A stretch of DNA of 64,000 bases from Verrucomicrobiales bacterium (GTDB taxonomy: Bacteria; Verrucomicrobiota; Verrucomicrobiia; Verrucomicrobiales; DEV007), in NCBI GenBank assembly GCA_029212615.1, contig JARGPJ010000007.1:224622-288621 (forward strand), written 5' to 3'. Below are positions 1 through 8,651 of the stretch, one piece after another. Each line of letters begins with the position of its first letter. Position 1 is the first letter of the stretch. Both the position numbers and the translations under genes were made by a program. Below the pieces are notes generated by a model. The model was not told where the DNA came from. It ran no database searches and was given only the letters and a program-made list of their open reading frames with translations.

Positions 1-1
1 T

Positions 2-964
2 GGGAATCAGGTTTATCTCGCGGATACCGAATCTCATACCGTCAGAGTGATCGATCTTACGGGGCCGGAGCCCATGGTTCGAGTGGTTGCCGGGGACGGG
101 ACAAAAGGGGATGGACCGGATTCGCCGGATCCGTCGTCATGCCGGATGGCGCGGCTTCACGGAGTCGGGACCGACCCGGTCACAGGAGATCTCTATATCG
201 GTGATTCTGAATCAAATAAAGTCAGGAGGATCACCGGGCTGCCGGGCGGGCATTTTCACAAGAGGCTGAACGACTACGAGACAGACGAGTTCAAGATCGA
301 TGGTCGTGCCTGCCGTATCGCCCGGCCCGACAACGTCGCGGAAGGGCGCCCCTGGATCTGGCGCGCTCGATTTTTCGGAGCCTTCCCCGCGGCTGACGAG
401 GCGCTTCTCGCAAAAGGGTGGCACGTCGCATGGATTGACGTCGGACATCTTTTCGGCGGGCCGGAAGCGATGGATGCGTTTGATACGTTCTATACGTCAG
501 CGAGGGAGCGCTATCAACTCGCCGGGAAGCCGGTCATGGAAGGCTTCAGTCGGGGCGGGCTTGGAGCGATGAACTGGGCGATCAGGCATCCAGAGAAAGT
601 CGCCGGTTTGTACTTGGATGCTCCCGTTCTGGATATTCACTCATGGCCGGGAGAGCTTTCTCCCGCTCTCTGGGGAAAGGCGCTAAATGCCTATGGGCTT
701 GAAGAGGGGACGGCCGAAGATTGGAAGGGGCCGCTTAAAGGTGTCGGGCGGCTCATTGAAGCGAAGCTACCGCTTTTGCTTATCGCGGGCGGGGATGACA
801 ACATTGTTCCCTTTGCCCGGAATGGAGCAAGATTGGAGAAGTTTTACCGGGAAATGGGCGGGGATATTACCACGATCATTAAAGCGGGAGCGGGGCATCA
901 TCCACATTCTCTTCACGAGGCGTCGAGAATTGTCGCCTGGGCGGAGAGAGTGACCGCGCCTTAG
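2..964 (+). CDS. NHL-repeat / alpha-beta hydrolase fusion protein (5' end outside window)
   Basis: The frame is open from base 2, so the gene begins upstream; the first in-window start (GTG at 47) would cut a repeat in half. The first part carries two NHL-type beta-propeller repeats, with the words VYLADTESHTVR and LYIGDSESNKVRRI. It is followed by an alpha/beta hydrolase domain with the nucleophile elbow GFSRGG, an aspartate in the GGDDNIVP strand and a late histidine in GAGHHPH, giving a plausible Ser-Asp-His triad. The fold and triad suggest an esterase or lipase-like enzyme; the substrate is unknown. NHL propellers joined to hydrolases occur in planctomycete and verrucomicrobial secreted proteins (family knowledge). 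The 3' end overlaps the convergent protease gene by four bases. Confidence 0.75.
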   Translation, partial: GNQVYLADTESHTVRVIDLTGPEPMVRVVAGDGTKGDGPDSPDPSSCRMARLHGVGTDPVTGDLYIGDSESNKVRRITGLPGGHFHKRLNDYETDEFKIDGRACRIARPDNVAEGRPWIWRARFFGAFPAADEALLAKGWHVAWIDVGHLFGGPEAMDAFDTFYTSARERYQLAGKPVMEGFSRGGLGAMNWAIRHPEKVAGLYLDAPVLDIHSWPGELSPALWGKALNAYGLEEGTAEDWKGPLKGVGRLIEAKLPLLLIAGGDDNIVPFARNGARLEKFYREMGGDITTIIKAGAGHHPHSLHEASRIVAWAERVTAP

Positions 965-1815
965 TTTCCGTTCGTGAGATTCAGGAGATCACGAATCGAT
1001 GGAAGGGGGACTCCCGAATAAATCACCCTCTGCAGATTTCGCTCTCCCCGTTGATCTTCCTCGTAGTAGACCGCGTTGGTTGCCGAGGCGAGGCCGAGAA
1101 GTTGGCCCCGTCGATTAAAGATCCCGGAGCCGCTTGATCCCCGCGCGAAGGGCGCCGTAATTTCGACTCGTCTGGTCCGGAGTTTGGGCTCAATTGAAAG
1201 TCGGGAAACCCGGCCCGTGGTGAAGGAGTAGAAATGTGAATCAGGATGAGAAACCAGGGCGACCTCTTCACCTATCATGATTCCCGATGCCAGTGGAGCA
1301 AACGAGGCTTGCTCATTGGAATCCAGTTGGATGATGGCGAGGTCGTCGCTGCGGCTGCTGGCAATGACTTTCGAAATCCGCGAGACTTCGCCCTTTGAGT
1401 TCATCACACCAAAGATCGCAGCTTTCTCAAACTGTAGAACGTGAAAGTTAGTCAACACCAGCCCTTCCGGGGAAATGGCGACGCCGCCGGCGAGGTTCGT
1501 GTGCCACTCATCGCAGGAGTCACAAAGATAGAGATGCCCGATGATGAGCGAAGCTTCCTTCGCCTGTTGGTAGAGTTCGGGAGCGGTATAATTCACCGCC
1601 TCCGCCGGTTCGTTTTCCACGGAAAGCCCGGGCTCCATTGATTTCTCACGCTTCAATTCCCGTCTTACCTCAGCGGCGGTTAAGCCTTTCCTTTCCTCAA
1701 TGAAGCCAATCAGGCTCTCGCGGAACCTTGCTTTGATCGCGGCATCATCGATGAAATCATCAGCAGACTTTGCGGTCTGTGAGAGGAAGAGCATTAGATA
1801 AATCAGACAGCGCAT
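961..1815 (-). CDS. secreted trypsin-like serine protease
   Basis: The 284-residue protein has a short N-terminal signal peptide (about residues 1-17, MRCLIYLMLFLSQTAKSA) and a chymotrypsin-fold protease domain from about residue 85. The triad is visible: His125 in LTNFHVL, Asp157 or 158 in SDDLAII, and the nucleophile Ser228 in GSSGSG. There is no PDZ domain, so it is a short trypsin/V8-like enzyme and not a DegP. It probably acts outside the cytoplasm on unknown proteins. The start lies 10 nt after the stop of the aminotransferase gene on the same strand, so the two are probably co-transcribed. No clear Shine-Dalgarno sequence is visible. Confidence 0.85.
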   Translation of the reverse strand: MRCLIYLMLFLSQTAKSADDFIDDAAIKARFRESLIGFIEERKGLTAAEVRRELKREKSMEPGLSVENEPAEAVNYTAPELYQQAKEASLIIGHLYLCDSCDEWHTNLAGGVAISPEGLVLTNFHVLQFEKAAIFGVMNSKGEVSRISKVIASSRSDDLAIIQLDSNEQASFAPLASGIMIGEEVALVSHPDSHFYSFTTGRVSRLSIEPKLRTRRVEITAPFARGSSGSGIFNRRGQLLGLASATNAVYYEEDQRGERNLQRVIYSGVPLPSIRDLLNLTNGN

Positions 1816-1825
1816 GGTCGTCTCG

Positions 1826-2659
1826 CTAGGAGGTCTTTGTGGCTTCCCGATAGGCCTGTTTCAGAACGATGACTTCATCCGGAATGATCTCGGCGGGCTC
1901 TCGCCCGTTTATCAGGCAGACCGGCTGAATCTCCCGCAGTGAGGAAGTCAGAAAGGCGGCCCCGGCCGCGTCGAGCTGATCCATCTCCAACTCTTCTTCC
2001 AGGATCTCAATTCCGGCCTCTCCGGCAAGGCGCAGAACCCATGCTCTGGTCACCCCGGGGAGGCAACCTGCGGCGAGTGGAGGAGTCTTCCATCCCCCGC
2101 GAATCCGCAGAAAGATGTTGGACCAGGTCCCTTCGCAGAGCTGGCCCGCCGTGTTCGGCCAAATTCCTTCGTCGGCCCCCTGGTTCTTCGCAAACAGAGT
2201 TGCAGGAGTATTCTCGCCGTAGCTGATCGTTTTTATTCCGGTCAGAGCGCCTTTCTCATTTCTTGCGTAGGGTAAGGTAACAATTCTGGCTTCGGCGGGA
2301 TGTAGCGGAGGTAAAGAGGCCTCGTAGAAGGTTCTGGAGTTGCTCGTTCCACCAGTGATCGTTACTCTGAGGCGTGCCTTCGGTTCCTGCTGAAGCTGGT
2401 TTGCTTCAATGACTCGCTGAAGGGATTCATGAATTTCCTGAGAGGTGGGAACCTGGAGACCAACCCGCCCCGCGGAACAGGCGAGTCTTTTGATGTGATC
2501 GTTCAGCGCAAACGGGCGTCCGGTGTAGGCGGCGATGGTTTCAAATATTCCGTGTCCCTGAACCACGGCGTCGTCATTCAGAGGGATCGCCGCATCTGCC
2601 ATGCAGAATAGTTCTCCTTCATGGAGAAAGTAGGAGGTGGAGGGTGTCCCTGAGTTCAT
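1826..2659 (-). CDS. class IV PLP aminotransferase (PabC / BCAT-like)
   Basis: This is a fold-type IV PLP enzyme. Family features are the N-terminal GIFETIAAY stretch, a candidate Schiff-base lysine in GIKTISYGEN, EGTWSNIF and LPGVTR. These enzymes act as branched-chain or D-amino-acid aminotransferases or as 4-amino-4-deoxychorismate lyase; the length and the GIFET/LPGVTR pattern lean towards a PabC-like lyase, but I cannot decide. I chose the ATG at 2659 because GGAAAGG lies 11 nt upstream and the protein then begins like its family. ATGs at 2725 and 2746 would add residues of low similarity, and the latter would overlap the divergent transporter gene. Confidence 0.8.
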   Translation of the reverse strand: MNSGTPSTSYFLHEGELFCMADAAIPLNDDAVVQGHGIFETIAAYTGRPFALNDHIKRLACSAGRVGLQVPTSQEIHESLQRVIEANQLQQEPKARLRVTITGGTSNSRTFYEASLPPLHPAEARIVTLPYARNEKGALTGIKTISYGENTPATLFAKNQGADEGIWPNTAGQLCEGTWSNIFLRIRGGWKTPPLAAGCLPGVTRAWVLRLAGEAGIEILEEELEMDQLDAAGAAFLTSSLREIQPVCLINGREPAEIIPDEVIVLKQAYREATKTS

Positions 2660-2733
2660 GCGCTTTACAAACCTTTCCGGATGGCGTTGCCTTTGCAACC
2701 GCTCATCCTGATTTTGCGGAGTCATAATCTTCC

Positions 2734-3645
2734 ATGCTGGGCGCACTTCTCACTCCCTTTTTCTTTGCGATGTCCGCGGTGACCGGCCAGCGGGTTGCGG
2801 TCCGCCTCGGCGCGGTTCGGGGAAATCTTATTCGTCTCGGAATTGCAACTGCAGTGCTGGGTCTGCTGGTTGCCTTCTTCTGGCCCGGATCTCTTGAGGG
2901 GGAAACTTTTACCTGGTTCTTTGTCAGCGGCTTGATCGGTTTCGGGATCGGGGATGTCGCTTTGTTCCTTGCTTATGAGAGGTTGGGGAGTCGCCTCACC
3001 ATTCTCTTGAATCTATGTCTTGCTCCGCTCTTTGCGATGCTGCTGGAGTGGGTGTGGCTTGATAACGGGGTTTCTTTCCGGGTAATTTTCTGTGCAGCGA
3101 CAATTTTGACCGGAGTCATCCTGGCGATTCGACCGGGAGCAAAATCACGGAAGAAAATCGAGAGAAGAGGGCGATACGGAGTGGGCGTTATGATGGCGGT
3201 AGTTGCGGGCTTCGGGCAGGGCGCCGGGGCGGTCATCAGCCGGAAAGCAGAGGCCGTTGCCGTCGGGAATGAGATGATCATCAATGGGATCAGTGCCGCT
3301 TTTCAGCGCGTGTTCGCGGGGCTGGTTTTTGCGATTCTGGCGATGCTTTTTCTGCGCTTTATTCTTCGCCGGTCATATCCCGAGCCTCTCAAAACCGCCC
3401 TGGAACCACGCCTTGTTCCGTGGCTTCTGGGGGCGGCTCTCTTCGGGCCTGTGATCGGGGTGAGCTGTTTTCAGTGGGCCCTTCATTCCCTGGAGAGTGG
3501 GATCGTTCTCGCGATCACGGCGATGACACCGATTATCCTTATGCCGCTCGCGGCAATGACAGAAGGGGACCACCCTTCACGGCTCGCGATTCTGGGTGCA
3601 GTTGTTGCCGTTACCGGAGTTATCCTGCTCAACCTGTGGGCGTGA
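2734..3645 (+). CDS. EamA/DMT-family membrane transporter
   Basis: The 303-residue protein is almost wholly hydrophobic, with about ten predicted membrane segments in two similar halves, typical of the drug/metabolite transporter superfamily. Each half starts with a glycine-rich helix (LLTPFFFAMSAVTGQR; VVAGFGQGAGAVISRKA) and ends with a helix followed by a short basic or charged patch (AIRPGAKSRKK; LLNLWA). Such proteins export or exchange small metabolites in the inner membrane; the substrate cannot be read from the sequence. It is transcribed divergently from the aminotransferase. Confidence 0.85.
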   Translation: MLGALLTPFFFAMSAVTGQRVAVRLGAVRGNLIRLGIATAVLGLLVAFFWPGSLEGETFTWFFVSGLIGFGIGDVALFLAYERLGSRLTILLNLCLAPLFAMLLEWVWLDNGVSFRVIFCAATILTGVILAIRPGAKSRKKIERRGRYGVGVMMAVVAGFGQGAGAVISRKAEAVAVGNEMIINGISAAFQRVFAGLVFAILAMLFLRFILRRSYPEPLKTALEPRLVPWLLGAALFGPVIGVSCFQWALHSLESGIVLAITAMTPIILMPLAAMTEGDHPSRLAILGAVVAVTGVILLNLWA

Positions 3646-3711
3646 ATGCGCCTTTCCTGATAAAGGCTTGCAGGAGGCCGGACGATCATCCGACACTCCG
3701 CTTACGATCAT

Positions 3712-4746
3712 ATGAAAATTGCACTTTTAGGAGCGGGATGGTTCGGGCGGGAAGCTCATTTGAGAAATCTCATGGGAATGGACGATGTCGAAGTTGTCGC
3801 GGTGAGCAGCCGGAGCGAGGAAAGTCTCGCGGCTTCCAGGAAATTGGTTGGTCCTGATCTCAAATGCTCGACCCGGTGGGAAGAGGTCGTGGCAATGGAC
3901 GGGATCGATGCGGTCATTATCGCGCTCACCAATGATCAGCATCATGCCGCAGCAATGGCGGCACTGAGGGCGGGTAAGCATGTGATGTGCGAGAAGCCGC
4001 TCGGATTGAATTTGCAACAATGTGACGAAGTTATCGGGCTGGCGAATGAGAGCGGAAAGATTCTCCAGATCGGTCATGAGATGAGGTTTCAGGCGCTCTA
4101 CGGGGAAATGAAGAGTCGAATTGATCGCGGTGATATTGGAGGGCTACAGCTCATGTGGTGCCGGGAATTCCGAGGGCCGATGCGTCCCGGTTGGCGTTCG
4201 AGTGACGCTTACACCGGGGGAACGATTCTTGAGAAGAATATTCATCACATCGATCTCTTTAACTGGATGATGAATTGCGCGCCGGTTCGGGTATCTGCGC
4301 AGGGAGGTGCAAATGTCCTGACCGATCGCGAAGGTCTCGACAACGCTCAAGTTCTTATCGAATACGATGGAGGGCGACGTGCTTCGCTTGAGCTATGCCT
4401 CTTTGCTCCGAAAGGAGGGGACTGTGACATCGGTGTTTGTGGTGACGCAGGGAGAATTGATACGAAGAACCAGGCTCTCGAGTTGACCTACCATCCTTTC
4501 GACGATGGTTCTGTAGAAACGGTAAAGATTCCCGATGAGGGGGACGACGCGAATTTCACGGACAGCTCCGGTAGAGTGGATCGTGGGATTGGGCCGGAGC
4601 TGAGACATTTTATCGATTGTGTCAGAACCGGCGCGTCACCACTAAACGACGGGCCTTCGGCTCGCCTTGCGGTCGCCGTTTGCCTCGCCGCTCAGGAGTC
4701 AATCAAACGGCGCCAGTCAGTGGAGATGGATGAATTTACTTCCTGA
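3712..4746 (+). CDS. Gfo/Idh/MocA family NAD(P)-dependent oxidoreductase
   Basis: The N-terminal Rossmann fold begins at once with GAGWFG; the family EKP motif appears as CEKPLG at about residue 93, and the substrate domain carries EKNIHHIDLFNWM. The family oxidises or reduces sugars, inositols and related polyols with NAD(P); the substrate here is not identifiable. At 344 residues it is a normal length. There is no Tat or Sec signal, so unlike many planctomycete/verrucomicrobial paralogues it is predicted cytoplasmic. It lies 66 nt after the transporter on the same strand and may share its transcript. Confidence 0.9.
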   Translation: MKIALLGAGWFGREAHLRNLMGMDDVEVVAVSSRSEESLAASRKLVGPDLKCSTRWEEVVAMDGIDAVIIALTNDQHHAAAMAALRAGKHVMCEKPLGLNLQQCDEVIGLANESGKILQIGHEMRFQALYGEMKSRIDRGDIGGLQLMWCREFRGPMRPGWRSSDAYTGGTILEKNIHHIDLFNWMMNCAPVRVSAQGGANVLTDREGLDNAQVLIEYDGGRRASLELCLFAPKGGDCDIGVCGDAGRIDTKNQALELTYHPFDDGSVETVKIPDEGDDANFTDSSGRVDRGIGPELRHFIDCVRTGASPLNDGPSARLAVAVCLAAQESIKRRQSVEMDEFTS

Positions 4747-4751
4747 CCGGA

Positions 4752-5159
4752 TTATCCGCCGACGCCAAAATCCCGCCTTGCCGTCGAAATCGAAATGGTG
4801 AATCCGCCGACCACATCAAGGAGTGCGAGTAACATCAGGATGACACAGGTCGAGTTGGCTGCAGGTGGGTAGACGATAAACTGAACAAGGAAGACAAGGA
4901 AAACGAGGAGCGAAAAGACGTGCTCAATGATTGCTCCGACGCTCGTCCGGGTAGCCTTGAAAAGTTCGAGGTAGAGAAGGATGACTCCGGCGATAATGAG
5001 GACGTCGCTTACATTTGCTTCCCAGGATATCCCCGAGGGGAGTGGAAGCGAGAAGATCGCTTCCGCATTTGGGCGCAGCGAAAGCGGGTCATTGATCATG
5101 ACCACATTGAAGATAACGAGGATGACACCGAGGAGCGGGATTTGAAGCAGGAATTTCAT
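4752..5159 (-). CDS. small inner-membrane protein of unknown function
   Basis: I do not recognise a family with certainty. From the ATG at 5159 the product has 135 residues with four hydrophobic segments (start MKFLLQIPLLGVILVIFNV; then about residues 50-65, 76-96 and 105-123). A longer frame starting at 5255 adds 32 residues with no sign of conservation. The C-terminal tail is short and polar. It is convergent with the oxidoreductase gene, only 5 nt away. No catalytic motif is visible. Confidence 0.6.
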   Translation of the reverse strand: MKFLLQIPLLGVILVIFNVVMINDPLSLRPNAEAIFSLPLPSGISWEANVSDVLIIAGVILLYLELFKATRTSVGAIIEHVFSLLVFLVFLVQFIVYPPAANSTCVILMLLALLDVVGGFTISISTARRDFGVGG

Positions 5160-5345
5160 GATGGGGGGACGTTGGTTAAAGGGGGCGCCAAGGTGATAGC
5201 GCGGACACGACAATAGAATCACATTTCCCGTCAGTCCTGGATGTCTGTGTGTCAACTATGGCTTGGATCAATGGGGGGGACATTCGGCTTCTTTAAAATC
5301 AATGAGGAGGGTTGACGCGGTCGGCCGAGGGGCGACTTTCATGGC

Positions 5346-5891
5346 ATGAGCAAAATGCACCAGATGCAGCTTTCCTACGTTTCAACGGAGGATCGAATTC
5401 TCTTTCGGATGAACACGAAGGCCCGACAGGAGTTCCGTTTTTGGATGACCCGCCGATACACCTTTATCTTGTGGAAAGCACTTTCAAAGCTTCTCGCGGG
5501 AGATCGGGGCCCGTCGGAAAGTGGGGCTGAAATTCCTGCTGCGGCGATGAAAGATCCCATCGTCGAATCGACCAAGCAGGAGATGAAGCATCAGGAGCTG
5601 GTTTCGAAAGCGGATTTTGAAACGCAGTATCAGGAGAGTACCTATTTGCCATTAGGGGAGGAGCCGGCTCTGCTTTTCAGTGTCGGAATGAAAACCACTC
5701 CGGAAGGCACTCCTCTCTTGTGCATGCATCCTGAAAACGGGCAGGGCATTGAGATGGCACTGAACGAGCAGATTCTGCATTCACTGGTGAAGTTGATTGT
5801 GGATACCACTACCAAAGCAGGATGGAGGCTTGATCTCCGCTTTGTGCCACCGCCTCAAAAAGGGGAGGGGCCGCCTTCCGGGTTGAACTGA
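5346..5891 (+). CDS. conserved hypothetical cytoplasmic protein
   Basis: The protein has 181 residues, with no signal peptide and no membrane segment. An N-terminal module of mixed strands contains RILFRMNT, EFRFWMTRRY and LWKAL; a second stretch from about residue 95 (ALLFSVGMK to LRFVPP) looks like a beta-rich domain, joined by a polar, charged linker. The FRFWMTRR word resembles a small family of uncharacterised bacterial proteins, but I cannot name it. It is convergent with the regulator gene (4 nt between stops). A second ATG lies three codons downstream (5355). Confidence 0.6.
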   Translation: MSKMHQMQLSYVSTEDRILFRMNTKARQEFRFWMTRRYTFILWKALSKLLAGDRGPSESGAEIPAAAMKDPIVESTKQEMKHQELVSKADFETQYQESTYLPLGEEPALLFSVGMKTTPEGTPLLCMHPENGQGIEMALNEQILHSLVKLIVDTTTKAGWRLDLRFVPPPQKGEGPPSGLN

Positions 5892-5895
5892 TGCT

Positions 5896-7059
5896 TCAGG
5901 CTTGATTTTGGCGCCGATATGCCCCCGGCGTCACCCCGTACCGTTCACGAAAAGAGGTTTGTAGATAGTGGGCATGCGAAAATCCGGACATCTCGGCAAT
6001 GGCTTCGACGGTGAAGTCGGTGTTTCGGAGAAGACGGTTCACCTCTTGAAAACGAACGCGGAGGATTTCCTCTTTCGGGCTGCGTTTAATCTGTGATTTC
6101 ATGCGGCGCTCCAGAGTGCTGCGTGAAACATGCAGCCGGGCGCAAATATCAGCGACCTTGAGTCCTTGCCATGCTTGTTCGCGGATCATTCGAACGGAAC
6201 GGAGAACGACAGGATCTTCGATGACCCATTCGTCTGATGAGCCCCGAACTTTGACTCCTCTTGGAGGAATGAGTAGCGAGGGTTCAGCGGTTTCTCCCGC
6301 CATGAGTTGATCCAGTGTCCGGGCCGCGCGGTAGCCTACTTGCTCCCCGTCAAATTCGACACTGGTCAAGGGGGGGGAAGTAAAAGTGCAAAGCGTTTCC
6401 TCGTTTTCACACCCCACGACTGCCACTTCTTCGGGGACGGCGATTTTGGCTCGTTGACAGGCATCAAGTAGTCGGGACGCCAGCTGATCGTTTGTCGCAA
6501 ATATTCCGATCGGTTTTTCGAGGGAATTTAACCAACGAATCAATTCAGCCTGGTGTTTCTCCCAGTCCAGAGGGCTAGCCTCGCCTTGAGAGGGTAATAG
6601 CTCGCAGCTTGCTCCTGCAGCCTCGATGTGATTGACGAATTTACTGACCCGTTCACGGAAAAATGACTCCGTATCAAGGGTGTAGGCGGCGAAACGCCGA
6701 TAACCCCGGTTTAGAAAATGATCGGCTGCCATCTCAGAGATGAGGGCATTGTCCATTCCGACGAAAGGGAAGCCCTGATCATAGTTTGTCGATCGAAGTT
6801 CGACCGTCGGCACACCGGTTAACGCGATCGCGTCAGCCATCTCCTGGCTGTGAGTTCTCGTTAAAATACCGTCTCCATCCCATTTTCCCAGCCAGAGTGG
6901 AAAGGAGGATTCGAGCGAGCGGAGTTCAATAAAGGTAGACCAGCGTCCTGCGCTCTCAAGGTAGCGGTTGATGCCGGCGAGCATGTCCCGGGTATAGGAA
7001 CGGGTCGTTTCGACCAGAATGGCAACCCGTTTGACGGGGTTTCTGGGGGATGAATTCAA
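5896..7059 (-). CDS. XylR-like AraC-family transcriptional regulator with periplasmic-binding-protein sensor domain
   Basis: The N-terminal two thirds (about residues 8-275) form a LacI/periplasmic-binding-protein sugar-sensing fold (RVAILVETTRSYTRDMLAGI; ATNDQLASRLLDAC; VGCENEE). The C-terminal about 100 residues hold two AraC helix-turn-helix motifs (VADICARLHVSRSTLERR and VEAIAEMSGFSHAHYLQTSF). This matches the XylR arrangement, which activates sugar catabolism genes when ligand binds. The start is a TTG at 7059; no in-frame ATG exists before residue 26, which lies inside the fold. It diverges from the gene run at 7132-15401 and is its likely regulator. Confidence 0.88.
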   Translation of the reverse strand: MNSSPRNPVKRVAILVETTRSYTRDMLAGINRYLESAGRWSTFIELRSLESSFPLWLGKWDGDGILTRTHSQEMADAIALTGVPTVELRSTNYDQGFPFVGMDNALISEMAADHFLNRGYRRFAAYTLDTESFFRERVSKFVNHIEAAGASCELLPSQGEASPLDWEKHQAELIRWLNSLEKPIGIFATNDQLASRLLDACQRAKIAVPEEVAVVGCENEETLCTFTSPPLTSVEFDGEQVGYRAARTLDQLMAGETAEPSLLIPPRGVKVRGSSDEWVIEDPVVLRSVRMIREQAWQGLKVADICARLHVSRSTLERRMKSQIKRSPKEEILRVRFQEVNRLLRNTDFTVEAIAEMSGFSHAHYLQTSFRERYGVTPGAYRRQNQA

Positions 7060-7061
7060 GA

Positions 7062-7113
7062 TGACGGAAAACCTGATGTTTCCTGAATCATATCCGTAGG
7101 GACAGTTCCGTCA
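7062..7113. promoter_or_regulatory. candidate operator: 8-bp inverted repeat between regulator and divergent operon
   Basis: TGACGGAA (7062-7069) and TTCCGTCA (7106-7113) form a perfect inverted repeat separated by 36 nt. Between them is a second TTTCC half-site (7079-7083), so TTCC-type words recur three times in the 72-nt divergent intergenic region. The position, next to a XylR-like gene and before the operon start at 7132, suits an operator. Binding by the regulator is inferred. Confidence 0.4.
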
Positions 7114-7131
7114 ATCCTGTTAGGGTGGGGA

Positions 7132-7710
7132 ATGCCTGAATCAATTGGAAAAGCACTTATTGTTGTCGGAGATGCTTCCGAAACGGTGGATACGCTCTAC
7201 CCGTTCTATCGCCTGCAGGAGGCTGGCATTGAACCTGTCGTGATTGCCCCGGAGAAGCGACTTTATCAAATGGTGATGCATGAGGTCCGGCCGGGTTGGA
7301 CGATTACCCGTGAGTGGGAGGGCTATCAGATTCAGGCTGACCTCTCTTTTTCCGAAGTGAAGCCTGAGGAGTATCTCGGCATTCTCTTCTCCGGGGGACG
7401 TGCACCTGAATACATTCGTGAAGATCCGGATCTTATTTCGATGACTCAGTGGTTTTTCGATCAAAACAAGCCGATCGCAAGCGTGTGTCACGGTGTTGAG
7501 ATTCCAGCCCGGGCCGACCGCGTTAGAGGTCGTCGCATGGCTACGGTGGCGAAATGCCAGTTCGATCTCGAAATCTGTGGCGGTATTTACGTCAACGAGC
7601 CCTGTGTCATTGATGGAAACATGGTCTCAGGGCGAACCTTCCATGACAACGGGCACTACGTCGGACCGTGGATAAAGATGCTCGAGGAAGAGGCCTCAAA
7701 GAGAGGGTAA
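7132..7710 (+). CDS. DJ-1/PfpI-family protein
   Basis: The 192-residue alpha/beta protein has the family nucleophile elbow: a cysteine in ASVCHGVEI (about residue 122) followed by histidine, and an acidic residue before it in the SGGRAPEYIRED loop. DJ-1/PfpI proteins serve as proteases, deglycases, hydratases or stress chaperones; which applies here is not clear. It is the first gene of the run read away from the XylR-like regulator. There is no signal peptide, so it is cytoplasmic. Confidence 0.85.
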   Translation: MPESIGKALIVVGDASETVDTLYPFYRLQEAGIEPVVIAPEKRLYQMVMHEVRPGWTITREWEGYQIQADLSFSEVKPEEYLGILFSGGRAPEYIREDPDLISMTQWFFDQNKPIASVCHGVEIPARADRVRGRRMATVAKCQFDLEICGGIYVNEPCVIDGNMVSGRTFHDNGHYVGPWIKMLEEEASKRG

Positions 7711-7732
7711 TTCACTTTCAACCCCCTGACTT

Positions 7733-8644
7733 ATGAATCGAAGAAAAGCCTGCCAAATACTCGGCGCTGCCGCGCTTGTTCCCGCTGTGACGAGCGCCAA
7801 ACCCCGCCACCCCCGCTATGTGCTTTCATCGGCGATGTACGGTGATATGCCGCTGGATACGGTTCTGTCTGAAGTAAAGAAGGCCGGCTGTGAGGCGGTG
7901 GACATCTGGCGAAAGGTCCATGCAACTCACCGTGAGCAAATTACAGAAATGGGTGAGGATTCGTTTCAGGAGCTCCTGACAAAACATGAAACAAAGTTGG
8001 CGATTTCCACCTGCTACCCGCTCGGGCCGTTCGGGCAGGCAGATGAATTGGCATGGGTTAAGAGAAACGGCGGAGAGATGACGGTTTGCGGGTCCGGAAG
8101 AATGGGAGCCAAAGATCCGGTCGGAGCAGAGGCAAAATCACAGGTGAAAGCCTTCTTCGAGAAGTTGAAGCCGCATTACGAAAGAGCTGAGGAGTTAGGG
8201 CTCACGATGGCCATTGAGAATCACAAAAATGCGATGCTCTCCTCACCGGATTCGATTCGGTATTTTGCCGAGCTCAATCCATCAAAGAACGTCGGGATCG
8301 CATTTGCCCCGCATCATCTTTATGACGCGGTCGATGAGATACCTCATCTGATTCGCGACTGCGGGAAAGAGAATCTGCCGTTTATCTATTTCCAGGAGTT
8401 TCATGCATCTTCCAAGGAGGCGATGCCAAAGAAGGAGGAGTTGAAACAGCTTCCCGGTTTTGGAATACTTGATTATGTCCCTATTCTGAATGCACTTCAG
8501 GAGGTTGAGTTCGAAGGACTCGCCGAAATATTTATGCATCCTGTACCACGGGGAATTCCTGTTCTTGAGACAGCCGCTGAGATCACGGACGTGATCAATC
8601 AATCGCGAAACTACATTGGCAAATGTCTTGCCGGAGTATCCTGA
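7733..8644 (+). CDS. sugar phosphate isomerase/epimerase-like TIM-barrel protein, exported
   Basis: A short N-terminal sequence MNRRKACQILGAAALVPAVTSA has twin arginines and a hydrophobic core, which suggests a Tat-type or Sec signal. The rest is a xylose-isomerase-like TIM barrel with metal-ligand candidates: Glu in AIENHKN, His in FAPHHLYDA and Glu in LAEIFMHP. The family isomerises or epimerises keto-sugars and polyols. The gene starts 22 nt after the DJ-1 gene and ends 7 nt before the cytochrome start, so it is in the same operon. The substrate is unknown. Confidence 0.8.
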   Translation: MNRRKACQILGAAALVPAVTSAKPRHPRYVLSSAMYGDMPLDTVLSEVKKAGCEAVDIWRKVHATHREQITEMGEDSFQELLTKHETKLAISTCYPLGPFGQADELAWVKRNGGEMTVCGSGRMGAKDPVGAEAKSQVKAFFEKLKPHYERAEELGLTMAIENHKNAMLSSPDSIRYFAELNPSKNVGIAFAPHHLYDAVDEIPHLIRDCGKENLPFIYFQEFHASSKEAMPKKEELKQLPGFGILDYVPILNALQEVEFEGLAEIFMHPVPRGIPVLETAAEITDVINQSRNYIGKCLAGVS

Positions 8645-8651
8645 TCACGTC

